A stretch of 64,000 nt of DNA from JBQTGK01 sp052400665 (GCA_052400665.1 JBQTGK010000010.1); one strand, 5' to 3'. Numbered from the stretch's first letter, positions 53,373 through 61,874 are shown. Notes: a model not told the origin generated them from the sequence alone. Made by a program: numbers and translations.

Positions 53373-54095
53373 TTATAAAAGCTGTTCTCCCCCGTCGCAA
53401 TATAAAATTTGACCGGTAAGATTCTTATTGTTTAAAATATAATCTACTGATTGTAAAATAGGTAGTATTCCACCTGGTACTTTCATTGGAGTATTTTCAG
53501 CAATTCTATTTAAATACTCATTTCCTTTGCCTTCAGGCGATAAACTTGCGCCTGGAGCAATGCCGTTTACACGAATATTAGGAGCAAATTCTATAGCAGC
53601 CATTTTTGTTAAGTGAGCTAAACCAACCTTAGATATATTATAGGCCGAATGAGAATTTCCATTTCCTGAAATTCGTGTATCTAAAAAATTAATAATATTC
53701 CCTCTAGTATTATTTAAAACAAAATCTCTACTCAAAACAAACGGAGCCTTTAAGTTTACATCAATCTGTTTACTAAATAGTTCCAAATCAGTCTCTCTAA
53801 TTATCCCCTTATCAAAAACCGAAGCATTATTAACTAAAACATCAATTTTATCGAAATGCAACATCACTTTATCCATTAAATTCTCAAGCTGCCATTCGAC
53901 CCTTAAATCACATCCGAATATTTTAAATTTTCCTTCCGGATATTTTTCCTGAAGCTCTGTCTGCAATTTTAAGGCTGGCATTTTTGAAATATTATAATGA
54001 ATTGCAATATTGTATCCCCTTTGAGCCAAATGATTAGCAATATGCATCCCAATTCGTTTTGCAGCACCAGTAATTAAAGCGGTTTTATTTTGCAT
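53373..54095 (-). CDS. folM: Dihydromonapterin/pteridine reductase-like SDR (FolM)
   Basis: 240-residue short-chain dehydrogenase. The cofactor loop TGAAKRIG fits TGxxxRxG, the arginine-bearing version typical of pteridine reductases (PTR1/FolM) rather than the usual TGxxxGxG. The Tyr-x-x-x-Lys pair is in SAYNISKVGL, with NNAS upstream and NGIAPGAS downstream. In E. coli FolX and FolM make tetrahydromonapterin, so the three-gene set here should yield reduced monapterin, or support folate reduction in the absence of a normal FolA. It is first of folM-folX-folK. Confidence 0.88.
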   Translation of the reverse strand: MQNKTALITGAAKRIGMHIANHLAQRGYNIAIHYNISKMPALKLQTELQEKYPEGKFKIFGCDLRVEWQLENLMDKVMLHFDKIDVLVNNASVFDKGIIRETDLELFSKQIDVNLKAPFVLSRDFVLNNTRGNIINFLDTRISGNGNSHSAYNISKVGLAHLTKMAAIEFAPNIRVNGIAPGASLSPEGKGNEYLNRIAENTPMKVPGGILPILQSVDYILNNKNLTGQILYCDGGEQLL

Positions 54096-54247
54096 TAAAT
54101 AAATAGTTTAAGGGTTTCATATAAAGTTATGCAATATCTTTCTGTTTTAAAATTTATGATAAAACTATTTTTAAGCTTAAGAACTTCTCTTCATAATTAT
54201 TTTTAATTTTGCAGTTAATTATTACCCATAGCAACACTCTTACCAAT

Positions 54248-54916
54248 ATGATTAAAATTGAGATTGAAAATAAATTAAAATCAGCCTGTCCAAAACTACA
54301 ATTAGGCTATATTCAGTGTAAGGTAAACACTCATGAAAATTGTCCTGAATTGTGGGTTGAAATTGAGAAAAATATTCTAACAAAAGAAAAAGACTTAAAC
54401 ATCGAAAAAATTTGGGCCATACCTACTATCGAAAGCTCAAAAAAAGGCTACCGATCAGTTGGTAAAGACCCAAGCAGATATCGCTTATCGGCAGAAGCAC
54501 TTTTACGACGAGTGGTTAAAGGTAAAGGTTTGTATAAAATTAACAATGTGGTTGATTTGTTGAATTTAGTTTCCATAGAAAGTGGTTTTTCCATAGGAGG
54601 TTATAATGCCGATAAAATTGACGGAAACATAAAATTTGGAATTGGAAAAACAGAGGAAGAATATTATGGAATCGGACGAGGCAAATTAAATATTGAATAT
54701 TTACCAGTATTTCGCGATTCTATGGGGGCTTTTGGAAGTCCTACCAGCGATTCTATGCGTACATCGATAAACAGCGAATGTACCAACTTTCTGATGCTTA
54801 TTATTAGCTTTCAGAATGATGATGACAATAAGCTTAGCGAAGCCATGCAATTTGCACAAAAATTATTATTACAGTATGCAAATGCCTCGAATATTGAGAC
54901 TAAAATTATACAATAA
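54248..54916 (+). CDS. B3/B4 (phenylalanyl-tRNA synthetase beta-like) domain protein
   Basis: 222 residues from the ATG at 54248 (MIKIEIENKLKSACPKL). It is one B3/B4 domain like that in the beta subunit of phenylalanyl-tRNA synthetase: SSKKGYRSVGKDPSRYRLSA (tRNA/amino-acid-contact region), GGYNADKIDGNIKFGIGKTE and FRDSMGAFGSPTSDS. Stand-alone B3/B4 proteins are uncharacterised or may edit aminoacyl-tRNA. It is divergent from folM (152-bp gap). Confidence 0.88.
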   Translation: MIKIEIENKLKSACPKLQLGYIQCKVNTHENCPELWVEIEKNILTKEKDLNIEKIWAIPTIESSKKGYRSVGKDPSRYRLSAEALLRRVVKGKGLYKINNVVDLLNLVSIESGFSIGGYNADKIDGNIKFGIGKTEEEYYGIGRGKLNIEYLPVFRDSMGAFGSPTSDSMRTSINSECTNFLMLIISFQNDDDNKLSEAMQFAQKLLLQYANASNIETKIIQ

Positions 54917-54941
54917 TATCTCTTACTAATTAAATAGCATG

Positions 54942-54974
54942 AAAAAGTCCGCAGTAGTTTATGCGGACTCTATT
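54942..54974 (-). terminator. Terminator of the distal tonB gene
   Basis: Stem AGTCCGCA (54946-54953) with TGCGGACT (54962-54969) and an eight-base loop. On the minus strand it is followed by five T; on the plus strand by CTATTATT, so it may also weakly end the B3/B4 transcript. Confidence 0.75.
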
Positions 54975-54995
54975 ATTCTAGTCTAATAAAATTGC

Positions 54996-55718
54996 TTATT
55001 GCAATACAAAATTAATCATCGAGGTATAGGAAACTTTAACCGGCTTACCTCTCTGCATTCCGGGTTGAAATTTAGGAAGATGTGAAATCACCCGAATAGC
55101 TTCCTTATCTAAAGAAGGATCGGCACCTCGAATCACTTCTACATTGTAAACTCCTCCATCTTTACCAACCACAAATTTTACAAAAACTCTACCTGTTATA
55201 CCATTTTCCTGCGCAACAACAGGATATTTAATACTCTTGTTAATATAACGATAAAGCTCTTGGTCTCCCTCCTGTCTTGTTTTACATATATCGGGTCGGA
55301 AAATTGGCATTTCCTCAACAATTACAAAAATTTGAGCTTCATCCTCCTCCTCTTCATCAACAAAAATTTCGCGAGGAGCTTGAATCTCAACTTCAGTTTC
55401 CTGATCGATATTGTCTTCAACAATTTCTAATTCTTCGTCTATCTCAACATCGTCATCAACAATGGTAATTACATCGGTTACCCTGATTTTGGGAGGTAGT
55501 TTTGGCGGAGCCTTTATTTCTTCATCCTGTCGAGTAATAGGAACTATTTCCTCATCAATGGTAAATTCAGAAGTCTCAGTAAAATCGTTTACTTCCTTCA
55601 CATTCGATTTCCATTCGAAAGAAATAAAAGTTATCGCCAGAGCCACGACCATCCCAATTTCAAAGAATAACGATTTACGCTTCTCCAAATCGGCATTTGG
55701 ATTTTTCTTGGGAATCAT
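54996..55718 (-). CDS. TonB family protein (distal copy, acidic linker)
   Basis: 240 residues. A charged start (MIPKKNPNADLEKRKSLFFE) leads into one membrane helix (about 20-36, IGMVVALAITFISF). A long periplasmic linker follows (about 55-125), and the C-terminal TonB domain begins at VEEMPIFRPDICK and ends RVISHLPKFQPGMQRGKPVK. The linker is strongly acidic (IVDDDVEIDEELEIVEDNID, EEEEDEAQI) rather than Pro-Lys-rich, unlike enterobacterial TonB. TonB passes proton-motive force to outer-membrane receptors, but this Bacteroidota type also occurs with BlaI/M56 sensors. Confidence 0.9.
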   Translation of the reverse strand: MIPKKNPNADLEKRKSLFFEIGMVVALAITFISFEWKSNVKEVNDFTETSEFTIDEEIVPITRQDEEIKAPPKLPPKIRVTDVITIVDDDVEIDEELEIVEDNIDQETEVEIQAPREIFVDEEEEDEAQIFVIVEEMPIFRPDICKTRQEGDQELYRYINKSIKYPVVAQENGITGRVFVKFVVGKDGGVYNVEVIRGADPSLDKEAIRVISHLPKFQPGMQRGKPVKVSYTSMINFVLQ

Positions 55719-56128
55719 AGCTAAAATTTTTTAATGGTAACATGATGTTAATAGCAGTGACCATTAATCGAACACTATATTCCTTATTATAATGCCCGAT
55801 TACAGTCCTCGTGAGAGGATGAGTTCAAGGAACATTTTTCTTATTTAATAATACGAAAATTCTCTATTATTGTTTCGTAAACTTAATTCATAGTTAAAAT
55901 CTGGATTAGTGAATATTATTAGAATTAATATTCACAAAACAAAGATTAACAATCTAGTTTACAAGTATAATTTACTACTTTTTTTTGAATTTAAACGAAT
56001 CAAAATCAATTGGAATTTTACAATTTATGAAACAATAATTTACTCGCCAATACTATTTTTAAAAATCTTTATTTTTATAATTAGAACCTGCAACAACTAA
56101 AAGCTTAGTTATTGCAGGTAAAAAAATA
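55719..56128. other. Intergenic region between the two tonB genes
   Basis: 410 bp without a believable gene (the open frame at 55909-56100 on the plus strand is low-complexity). It holds a 10-bp inverted repeat with a 7-base spacer (GTGAATATTA at 55909-55918, TAATATTCAC at 55926-55935), a shorter hairpin around 55813-55826, and a hairpin at 56086-56119 just after the upstream tonB. The distal tonB therefore probably has its own promoter. Confidence 0.5.
56086..56119 (-). terminator. Hairpin after the proximal tonB gene (possible terminator, T-poor)
   Basis: A 15-bp stem with one C/A mismatch (56086-56100 and 56105-56119), loop AAGC, lies 10 bp after the tonB stop. The base run after it on the minus strand (TCTAATTATAAAA) is not a good T tract, so it may pause or protect the transcript rather than end it. 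Confidence 0.45.
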
Positions 56129-56830
56129 TTATTGCAAAACGAATGAGATATATCCACTAAACCAAACACTTACTGGTTTATTTCTCTGCATACCCGGTTT
56201 AAATTTAGGCAAGTTGCTAACTACTCGAACAGCCTCTTTATCAAGATATGGATCGACCGATCGTACAACTTGAATATTTGAAACTTCGCCAGTTTTGCCA
56301 ACTACAAATTTCACGAATACTTTACCCTGAATACCATTTTCCTGAGCAACAACAGGATATTTTGTCATTTTTTGCATCGTAATAAACAAATCTCTTTGCC
56401 CATCTTCATAAGTTCTGTTTTTTTTAGGATTAAATATTGGCATATTTTCAACCCTTACAAAAGGTACATCTTCCTCCAATTCCACGTCCTCGGTTACTTC
56501 TCTAAAATCAATAGCATCATCTTCAGAAACATGCGAATCTATAATTTCTAAATCGATATCTTCTTCTTCATTTTCGGCAATAATAATTTCCATCAAATCA
56601 ATCTGCTTAATTTTTACTGGCTCTTTAGGTTTTTCCTGTTTCTGAACAGTAACAGGAATTAGTTCATCCAACTCCTCTAAAGGATCATAACTTAAATCAC
56701 TAACTTCCTCAACAGGCGTTTTATATTCAAATGCCACTAATACAATCATGAAACTTAAAAGAAAGCCTATTTGTAAAAACATTCCTCTTTTCTTCTCGAG
56801 GTCTTGGCGGGGATTTTTCTTTACTTCCAT
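56129..56830 (-). CDS. TonB family protein (proximal copy, acidic linker)
   Basis: About 233 residues from the ATG at 56830 (MEVKKNPRQDLEKKRGMFLQ); a Met three codons earlier is equally possible. One membrane helix (IGFLLSFMIVLVAFE) follows the basic start, then an acidic linker (IIAENEEEDIDLEIIDSHVS, ELEEDVPF) and a TonB C-terminal domain from VENMPIFNPKKN to PKFKPGMQRNKPVSVWF. It is clearly paralogous to the distal TonB, down to the K-P-x-x-DLEK-R start. It lies about 100 bp after the M56 gene, and that gap holds two predicted BlaI-type boxes. Confidence 0.9.
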   Translation of the reverse strand: MEVKKNPRQDLEKKRGMFLQIGFLLSFMIVLVAFEYKTPVEEVSDLSYDPLEELDELIPVTVQKQEKPKEPVKIKQIDLMEIIIAENEEEDIDLEIIDSHVSEDDAIDFREVTEDVELEEDVPFVRVENMPIFNPKKNRTYEDGQRDLFITMQKMTKYPVVAQENGIQGKVFVKFVVGKTGEVSNIQVVRSVDPYLDKEAVRVVSNLPKFKPGMQRNKPVSVWFSGYISFVLQ

Positions 56831-56875
56831 AACATTCATTTTTTTGGTTAGACAATAAATTGGTTTCTGTTATAC

Positions 56876-56911
56876 GACTAAGGAGTTAGTTATATAACTA
56901 ATCTTTTAGTT
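56876..56911. promoter_or_regulatory. Two tandem putative BlaI-type operators before the proximal tonB gene
   Basis: GACTA-AGGAGT-TAGTT (56876-56891) and AACTA-ATCTTT-TAGTT (56896-56911), both fitting (A/G)ACTA-N6-TAGTT, spaced 20 bp start to start, and linked by the perfect palindrome TTAGTTATATAACTAA (56886-56901). The same motif sits in the blaI promoter. BlaI-family repressors bind such AT-rich dyads as dimers. Confidence 0.5.
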
Positions 56912-56931
56912 AATATACGTAAAAAAATTTA

Positions 56932-58758
56932 TTAATTCAAAGAAAATCGAATAGGAATTGTATAACTAACATCAACTTTAGTTCCATGCTGCTCTCCTGG
57001 AATCCAATTTGGCATTGAATTTATTACTCTTAAGGCTTCATCATTTAACTCAATATTAGCACCTTTAATAATATGAGCATCGCTAACACTACCATCTTTA
57101 TTCACCATAAATCTAACATACACTCTGCCTTCATATCCCTGTTCAACAGCAAGGACTGGGTATTTAACACTTCGTGCAATAAACTTTTTAAGGCCCATTC
57201 TTCCACCAATAAATTGAGGCATCTTCTCAACCACAACATATTTATTATGCTCTGGTCTTACATCTCTTAATTTCAAAATATTTTCCAGGTGATAATCCGA
57301 TGCATTTTTGATTTCAGAATAGACAGGCTCTGGCACATTTAAAGGTTCTACAATTAAATTAGCAAGTTCAAAATTAATGGGTACCGTATATGCTACATTA
57401 ACTAAATTATTCTTGTTTTCGCCAGGTTTCCATTTTCCCAAACCCGATACTACTCTTTTTGCTTCTTTATCCAAACTTGGATGTACACTACGAACAACAT
57501 TCACATTTTTCACCTCGCCTTGTTTACCAACAACAAAAGAAACAAATACTCTTCCCTCTATTCTATTTACTGCAGCATCTTTAGGATAATTAGTATGTGT
57601 ACTAATGTACTTTCTTAAAGCATTTATTCCTCCCGGATATTCAGGCATAACATCAGCAATACGATATACCTGATTAGGATTTATATTTTTTTTATGTTCC
57701 AAACTCTTAATTCCCTGTCCAATCTGATCAGTGGTAAACTTAAATTCATTCTGTTCTCCCAACAAATCTATTTTGCTGGAAAAAGCATAAAAGTGTTTTA
57801 ACTCACTAGGAATAAATTCATCAAGTGATAGATCGTATGATAATCTTTCTTCCTCCTCTATAGTAAAAGCAAAAGCCGAAAACAACAAAATAAAGATTGG
57901 AAATAGTAAGAGAAGTTTAATCAATGCAATTTTTGGAGTTTTAATTTTCCCTAGCATAGAAATTCTCTTTTTAAGTGTAGATTGTCCAAAGTTATTGGCT
58001 AAACGGAACAATTCACCTCCTGCAAATTGATTTACAATGTGCATTTTATACTCATTTGCATTTACCGAACCATTTACAACTTTATCATCTGCCAAATACT
58101 CATGAACTTCCTGTAAGGATGATTTATACATCCAAACAAATGGATTAAGCCAAAACAAAACGCTTAATACTTCCAGAACTATTAAATCGAAGGTATGCAT
58201 TTGGTCAACATGTACCCTTTCGTGAGCCAAAATAGAGGTAAACTGAGGATTTGCAAAATCATTATTACTAATATAAACCGCATTTAGGAAAGAAAAAGGC
58301 GGGTAATTATCTTTCATAACCACTAGCTTTATACCATCCTTTACGATTCTCTTATTTTTACGGCTCCAATTTAATAACTGCAATAAGTTTTTTATGAATC
58401 GAAGGGATAATACAAAAGTCCCCAGAAAATAAATAATTCCAATATAATGGTACCAGGAATATGATTTCTCATCGGCAGCAGTAACGACAACTTCTTCGAG
58501 CATGTTTCCATTAAGATACTGTTGAGAAGTTAATACGAGAGCATCCAACATTGCAATATCAGATGAAACGGAATTTGTTTCGGGCTGAAAAGGAATTTTT
58601 AATGAGGGAATAAGTAAAGAAGCAGCTAGAGTTAGTAACAAAAACACACGATTAACCCTAAAGAAAGTATCTCTCTTTAAAAACAACCAATACAAAGCAT
58701 AAAAAAATGCCATGCAGATTGCTGTTTGAAAAAAATATAGGATTAAAACTGTCACCAT
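56932..58758 (-). CDS. M56 (BlaR1/MecR1-type) peptidase fused to two TonB C-terminal domains
   Basis: 608 residues. The N-terminal half (about 1-290) has four to five membrane helices and an M56 metallopeptidase domain: HERVH at 179-183 (ILAHERVHVDQMHTFD) and the later EYLADDKVV. After a membrane segment near 275-295 come two TonB C-terminal domains, at about 370-465 (VMPEYPGGINALRKYI, RVVSGLGKWKPGE) and about 505-605 (VEKMPQFIGGRMGLKKFI, VINSMPNWIPGEQHG). BlaR1-type proteins sense a ligand and cut the BlaI repressor; the TonB tails replace the penicillin-binding sensor. It begins nine bases after blaI. Confidence 0.93.
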   Translation of the reverse strand: MVTVLILYFFQTAICMAFFYALYWLFLKRDTFFRVNRVFLLLTLAASLLIPSLKIPFQPETNSVSSDIAMLDALVLTSQQYLNGNMLEEVVVTAADEKSYSWYHYIGIIYFLGTFVLSLRFIKNLLQLLNWSRKNKRIVKDGIKLVVMKDNYPPFSFLNAVYISNNDFANPQFTSILAHERVHVDQMHTFDLIVLEVLSVLFWLNPFVWMYKSSLQEVHEYLADDKVVNGSVNANEYKMHIVNQFAGGELFRLANNFGQSTLKKRISMLGKIKTPKIALIKLLLLFPIFILLFSAFAFTIEEEERLSYDLSLDEFIPSELKHFYAFSSKIDLLGEQNEFKFTTDQIGQGIKSLEHKKNINPNQVYRIADVMPEYPGGINALRKYISTHTNYPKDAAVNRIEGRVFVSFVVGKQGEVKNVNVVRSVHPSLDKEAKRVVSGLGKWKPGENKNNLVNVAYTVPINFELANLIVEPLNVPEPVYSEIKNASDYHLENILKLRDVRPEHNKYVVVEKMPQFIGGRMGLKKFIARSVKYPVLAVEQGYEGRVYVRFMVNKDGSVSDAHIIKGANIELNDEALRVINSMPNWIPGEQHGTKVDVSYTIPIRFSLN

Positions 58759-58767
58759 TCTTCTTTG

Positions 58768-59145
58768 CTAATTATTAGCTTGTTTTTTAATTTGTTCTTC
58801 AACCATGCGTTTCACCTCCTCCAACTCCGATAGACTTACTTTTTCTTCTTTTGCGAAAAAAGACACCATATCACGATACGAATCTGAAAAATAATTGCGA
58901 ACAAAACCCTTCATAAATTTACGCGTGTATTCTTTTTTTGTAATTAGAGGGTGATAACGATGACTCTTACCATAGGCAACATGCCCAACAAAACCTTTCT
59001 TCTCTAAAATTCTTACTATTGTTGATACTGTATTATATGCAGGCTTTGGTTCGGGAATTCGCTCGATAAGCTCTTTTACAAATGCACTTTCCAATGCCCA
59101 TAAAATTTGCATTACCTGTTCTTCTGCTCTGGTTAATTCTTTCAT
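58768..59145 (-). CDS. BlaI/MecI/CopY-family transcriptional repressor
   Basis: About 125 residues from the ATG at 59145 (MKELTRAEEQVMQILWALES). It has the winged-helix core: KPAYNTVSTIVRILEKKGFV is the recognition helix region, and GHVAYGKSHRYHPLI the wing. The C-terminus (YRDMVSFFAKEEKVSLSELEEV) is the dimerisation part that M56 proteases cut in related systems. It lies nine bases before the M56 gene, so sensor and repressor are made together. A dyad sits in its promoter, consistent with autorepression. Confidence 0.92.
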   Translation of the reverse strand: MKELTRAEEQVMQILWALESAFVKELIERIPEPKPAYNTVSTIVRILEKKGFVGHVAYGKSHRYHPLITKKEYTRKFMKGFVRNYFSDSYRDMVSFFAKEEKVSLSELEEVKRMVEEQIKKQANN

Positions 59146-59215
59146 TTTTAGTTTTGTATAAATGTGGGACATTGATCCTTAAATAAGATAACTTTAAATA
59201 TAGAGATCATTGACA

Positions 59216-59247
59216 TAAATATAAAACTATCTTTTTAGTTTTACAAA
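59216..59247 (-). promoter_or_regulatory. Promoter of the blaI operon
   Basis: On the minus strand: TTTG (59247-59244), 20 bases, TATATTTA (59223-59216), seven of eight bases of TAnnTTTG. The 20-base spacer contains the whole predicted repressor box. Transcription should start near 59209, about 64 bp before the blaI start. Confidence 0.65.
59223..59242. promoter_or_regulatory. Putative BlaI-type operator inside the blaI promoter
   Basis: AAAACTA-TCTTTT-TAGTTTT, a perfect 7-bp inverted repeat with a 6-base spacer. It lies between the -33 and -7 elements, so bound repressor would exclude RNA polymerase. The core AACTA-N6-TAGTT repeats twice before the proximal tonB gene. Confidence 0.62.
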
Positions 59248-59311
59248 CTGAAAAAACAAATCTTATACAATACACAAATAATCATCTATTAATCAATAGA
59301 ATAAAAAAGAT

Positions 59312-60094
59312 TTATTCCTCTATTTGAAATAAATCTGCATCGAATAGTACCGGAAATTTCATTCTAAAATCATTAAGTTCCTTACGATCAATTACACAGA
59401 AAATTATTTCAGATTCATTTTCTTTAGCCTTCTGCAAAATTTTACCTTTCGCATCTATTAAACAAGAGTCGCCTGTATAGGTAAGATTTTGGGCATCTGA
59501 GCCAACTCTGTTTACTCCAACTACATAAGATTGATTTTCTATCGCCCTTGCTTGTAAAAGGGTATTCCAGACCGCTCTGCGCGCCGAGGGCCAATTGGCA
59601 ACATATATTAAAAGATCATACTCATTGCTATTACGGCTCCATACCGGAAAACGCAAATCATAACAAATTAAAGGACAAATTCTCCATTTCCCGATTTTAA
59701 AAATACTTCTTTGATTTCCAGCTGCAAAATGCAGATGTTCCTCTCCCATTCTAAATAAATGCCTTTTATCGTAAGTACAAATTACTCCAGAACTATCGAT
59801 CACATATAAGCGATTAAAGTAGTCCGTATTTTCTTTAACAATAATACTTCCCAGTACAACAGCTTCTAATTTAGTTGCCTGATTTTTCATCCAAGCTAAG
59901 GTATAATTGGCTTTTTGAGCAATAGCTTCCTTATTTTCCATTAAAAAGCCTGATGTAAACATCTCAGGAAGAACAAGTAAATCGGGACTCTCTTTAAGTT
60001 CATGAAACAAATTTGAAAAGTGATTTAAATTTGCTTCAACATCTCCCCAAACTAATTTTGTTTGAACCAGACAAATTTTTAATAAATCGGACAT
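59312..60094 (-). CDS. Carbon-nitrogen hydrolase (omega-amidase/YafV type)
   Basis: 260-residue nitrilase-superfamily amidase. The Glu-Lys-Cys triad is visible in VLPEMFTSGF, YDKRHLFRMGEEHLHF and CPLICYDLRFPVWSR. This set, with the MGEEHLHFAAG insert, matches the Nit2/YafV omega-amidase group, which hydrolyses alpha-ketoglutaramate or alpha-ketosuccinamate and recycles products of amino-acid transaminations. The length is normal. It lies 10 bp after the acyltransferase gene on the same strand. Confidence 0.92.
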   Translation of the reverse strand: MSDLLKICLVQTKLVWGDVEANLNHFSNLFHELKESPDLLVLPEMFTSGFLMENKEAIAQKANYTLAWMKNQATKLEAVVLGSIIVKENTDYFNRLYVIDSSGVICTYDKRHLFRMGEEHLHFAAGNQRSIFKIGKWRICPLICYDLRFPVWSRNSNEYDLLIYVANWPSARRAVWNTLLQARAIENQSYVVGVNRVGSDAQNLTYTGDSCLIDAKGKILQKAKENESEIIFCVIDRKELNDFRMKFPVLFDADLFQIEE

Positions 60095-60104
60095 TTTTAT
60101 AGAA

Positions 60105-60653
60105 TTATAATCCTGTAGAAAACTTTTCGGGATATTTCGGTTTACTATTAAGATATTTGCTTTTTATGTAATGCATATCTTTTTCAGCATCACCAGTTGG
60201 ATAAAAAGCTTCGCCACAAGTTAAGGTTTTTTCTTCGTAATTTATCTCCGCTAAATAAATAGGTACATTAGCCTTTAGGGCGATATAATAAAACCCTTTT
60301 TTCCATTCGGTTCTCAAACTTCGACTTCCTTCAGGCGCCAAAGAAAGATAAAGAGAATCTCTTTTTGCAAACTCTTCGGCCAACTGATCAGTCATATTTC
60401 CCTTTGTTGATCTATTTACAGGAATTACACCCCACGATTTTAACACATAATTAAAAGGAAAAACAAACATTTCCTTTTTCATTAATATAGTTGTTTTAAT
60501 TCCATAAGATAAAAATGAGAGTTTTCCCCACACAAAATCCCAATTCGAAGTATGCGGCACAGCAATAACTACCGCTTTCTTAACCTCCGGAATGCCTCCA
60601 ATATATTTCCAGCCAAACATTTTCATGATTAGTCTGCTAATTCCTGCTCTCAT
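60105..60653 (-). CDS. PlsC-like 1-acyl-glycerol-3-phosphate acyltransferase family protein
   Basis: 182 residues with the acyltransferase motifs HTSNWDF (H-x4-D, block I) and LAPEGSRSLRTEWKKGFYYI (block III, E-G-S-R). The GVIPVNRSTKGNM segment is block II. It is shorter than full PlsC (about 240) and lacks a clear N-terminal membrane helix, so it belongs to a small lysophospholipid-acyltransferase-like subgroup. The start is uncertain between MRAGISRL and MKMFGWKY. It probably shares a transcript with the downstream amidase gene. Confidence 0.85.
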   Translation of the reverse strand: MRAGISRLIMKMFGWKYIGGIPEVKKAVVIAVPHTSNWDFVWGKLSFLSYGIKTTILMKKEMFVFPFNYVLKSWGVIPVNRSTKGNMTDQLAEEFAKRDSLYLSLAPEGSRSLRTEWKKGFYYIALKANVPIYLAEINYEEKTLTCGEAFYPTGDAEKDMHYIKSKYLNSKPKYPEKFSTGL

Positions 60654-60829
60654 ATTAAAATCGTATAAATGTGTTGCAAAAAAATCAATTCTTTACCTGT
60701 AAAACAAACTATCAGTCCGCTTTTTATTAAAAATATCATAAATCGATAAACTAATCCAAGGAAAATTATTATTTTATATTTAATCTTATTATTCTTACAA
60801 TTTATTAGCAACCACAAAATTTACATACT

Positions 60830-61846
60830 TTGGCATTTATACAAAAAGACACACTTTTTTCGGGAAAATGGTTTTACAATTACTCCCTTATTGTGGCAGG
60901 TGCATTTATTATGGCCGCCGGATTTGTTTTTTTCATTATACCTCATAATTTAGTTCCAGGTAGCATTTATGGTATCGGAATTGTAATTAATAAATTAACA
61001 TTAGGCTTATTTCCACACGGAATTTTTGGAGTACTAAATCCCGATGATTATACTGGTTTTTTCTCTGGATTACTTTATCATTTTATGGATTACTCCAATG
61101 ACTTATTTAGAAAGTATGGTGGCGGAATTCCTGTTGGTATAGCCAGTTTGGCCATAAATATACCCCTTAGCTTTATTGGTGTTAAAATTTTAGGCCCTCG
61201 TTTTGGTATTAAAACAATAATATCGTTTATTTTATGTGCTCTTTTTATTGATACTGTTACTGCTTGGTGGGGCGTAATCCCTTTAGTTGATGATGTTTTA
61301 CTTGCCTGTATTTTTGGAGGTATTTTAATCGGATTTGGCTTAGGATTAATTTTAAAAGCCAGAGCCACTTCTGCCGGATCGGATATATTGGCCATGATAA
61401 CAGCTAAATATGCAAAAGTTCCTTTAGGCCAAATGGTAATCTATATTGATTCTCTTATCGTATTAAGTAGTTTGTATATAAAACCCGATTGGCAAATTCC
61501 ATTGTACTCCTGGATTGTAATTTTTGTAATTGGAAAAGTTACAGATATTACTTTACAAGGATCATCTTACGAAAAAGCTTTGTTTATTGTATCGAATAAA
61601 CATGAAGAAATAAGAAACAAAGTAATTAAAGACATGAATAGAGGTGGAACTTTTATAAAAGGAAGTGGTATGTTCGATGGAAGTGAAAAAAATATGATTT
61701 TTATGGTTGTAAATCGAAGGGAGCTTTCTATGCTCCAAGATTACATTCACTCTATCGATCCGGAAGCTTTTGTTACCGTAATGGAAACCAACGAGATTTT
61801 AGGAAAAGGTTTTAAATCGCTTAAAGACGATAAATTTATCTCTTAA
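60830..61846 (+). CDS. YitT family membrane protein (DUF161/DUF2179)
   Basis: 338 residues. The N-terminal half has five or six membrane helices with the YitT pattern (IMAAGFVFFIIPHNLVPGSI, GFGLGLILKARATSAGSDIL), and the C-terminal half is a soluble DUF2179 domain (MNRGGTFIKGSGMFDGSEKN). A YitT-family loop is extended here (FPHGIFGVLNPDDYTGFFSG to FRKYGGGIPVG). The frame has only a TTG start at 60830, just before the first helix. YitT proteins are uncharacterised membrane proteins with proposed transport roles. It is monocistronic and ends in a terminator. Confidence 0.9.
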   Translation: MAFIQKDTLFSGKWFYNYSLIVAGAFIMAAGFVFFIIPHNLVPGSIYGIGIVINKLTLGLFPHGIFGVLNPDDYTGFFSGLLYHFMDYSNDLFRKYGGGIPVGIASLAINIPLSFIGVKILGPRFGIKTIISFILCALFIDTVTAWWGVIPLVDDVLLACIFGGILIGFGLGLILKARATSAGSDILAMITAKYAKVPLGQMVIYIDSLIVLSSLYIKPDWQIPLYSWIVIFVIGKVTDITLQGSSYEKALFIVSNKHEEIRNKVIKDMNRGGTFIKGSGMFDGSEKNMIFMVVNRRELSMLQDYIHSIDPEAFVTVMETNEILGKGFKSLKDDKFIS

Positions 61847-61874
61847 CAATAACCAAGAACAAATTACATATTAT

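Noticed and set aside
55909..56100. 63-residue plus-strand open frame between the tonB genes
   Set aside because: Low-complexity Ile/Lys/Asn-rich translation, typical of AT-rich intergenic DNA; it starts inside an inverted repeat.
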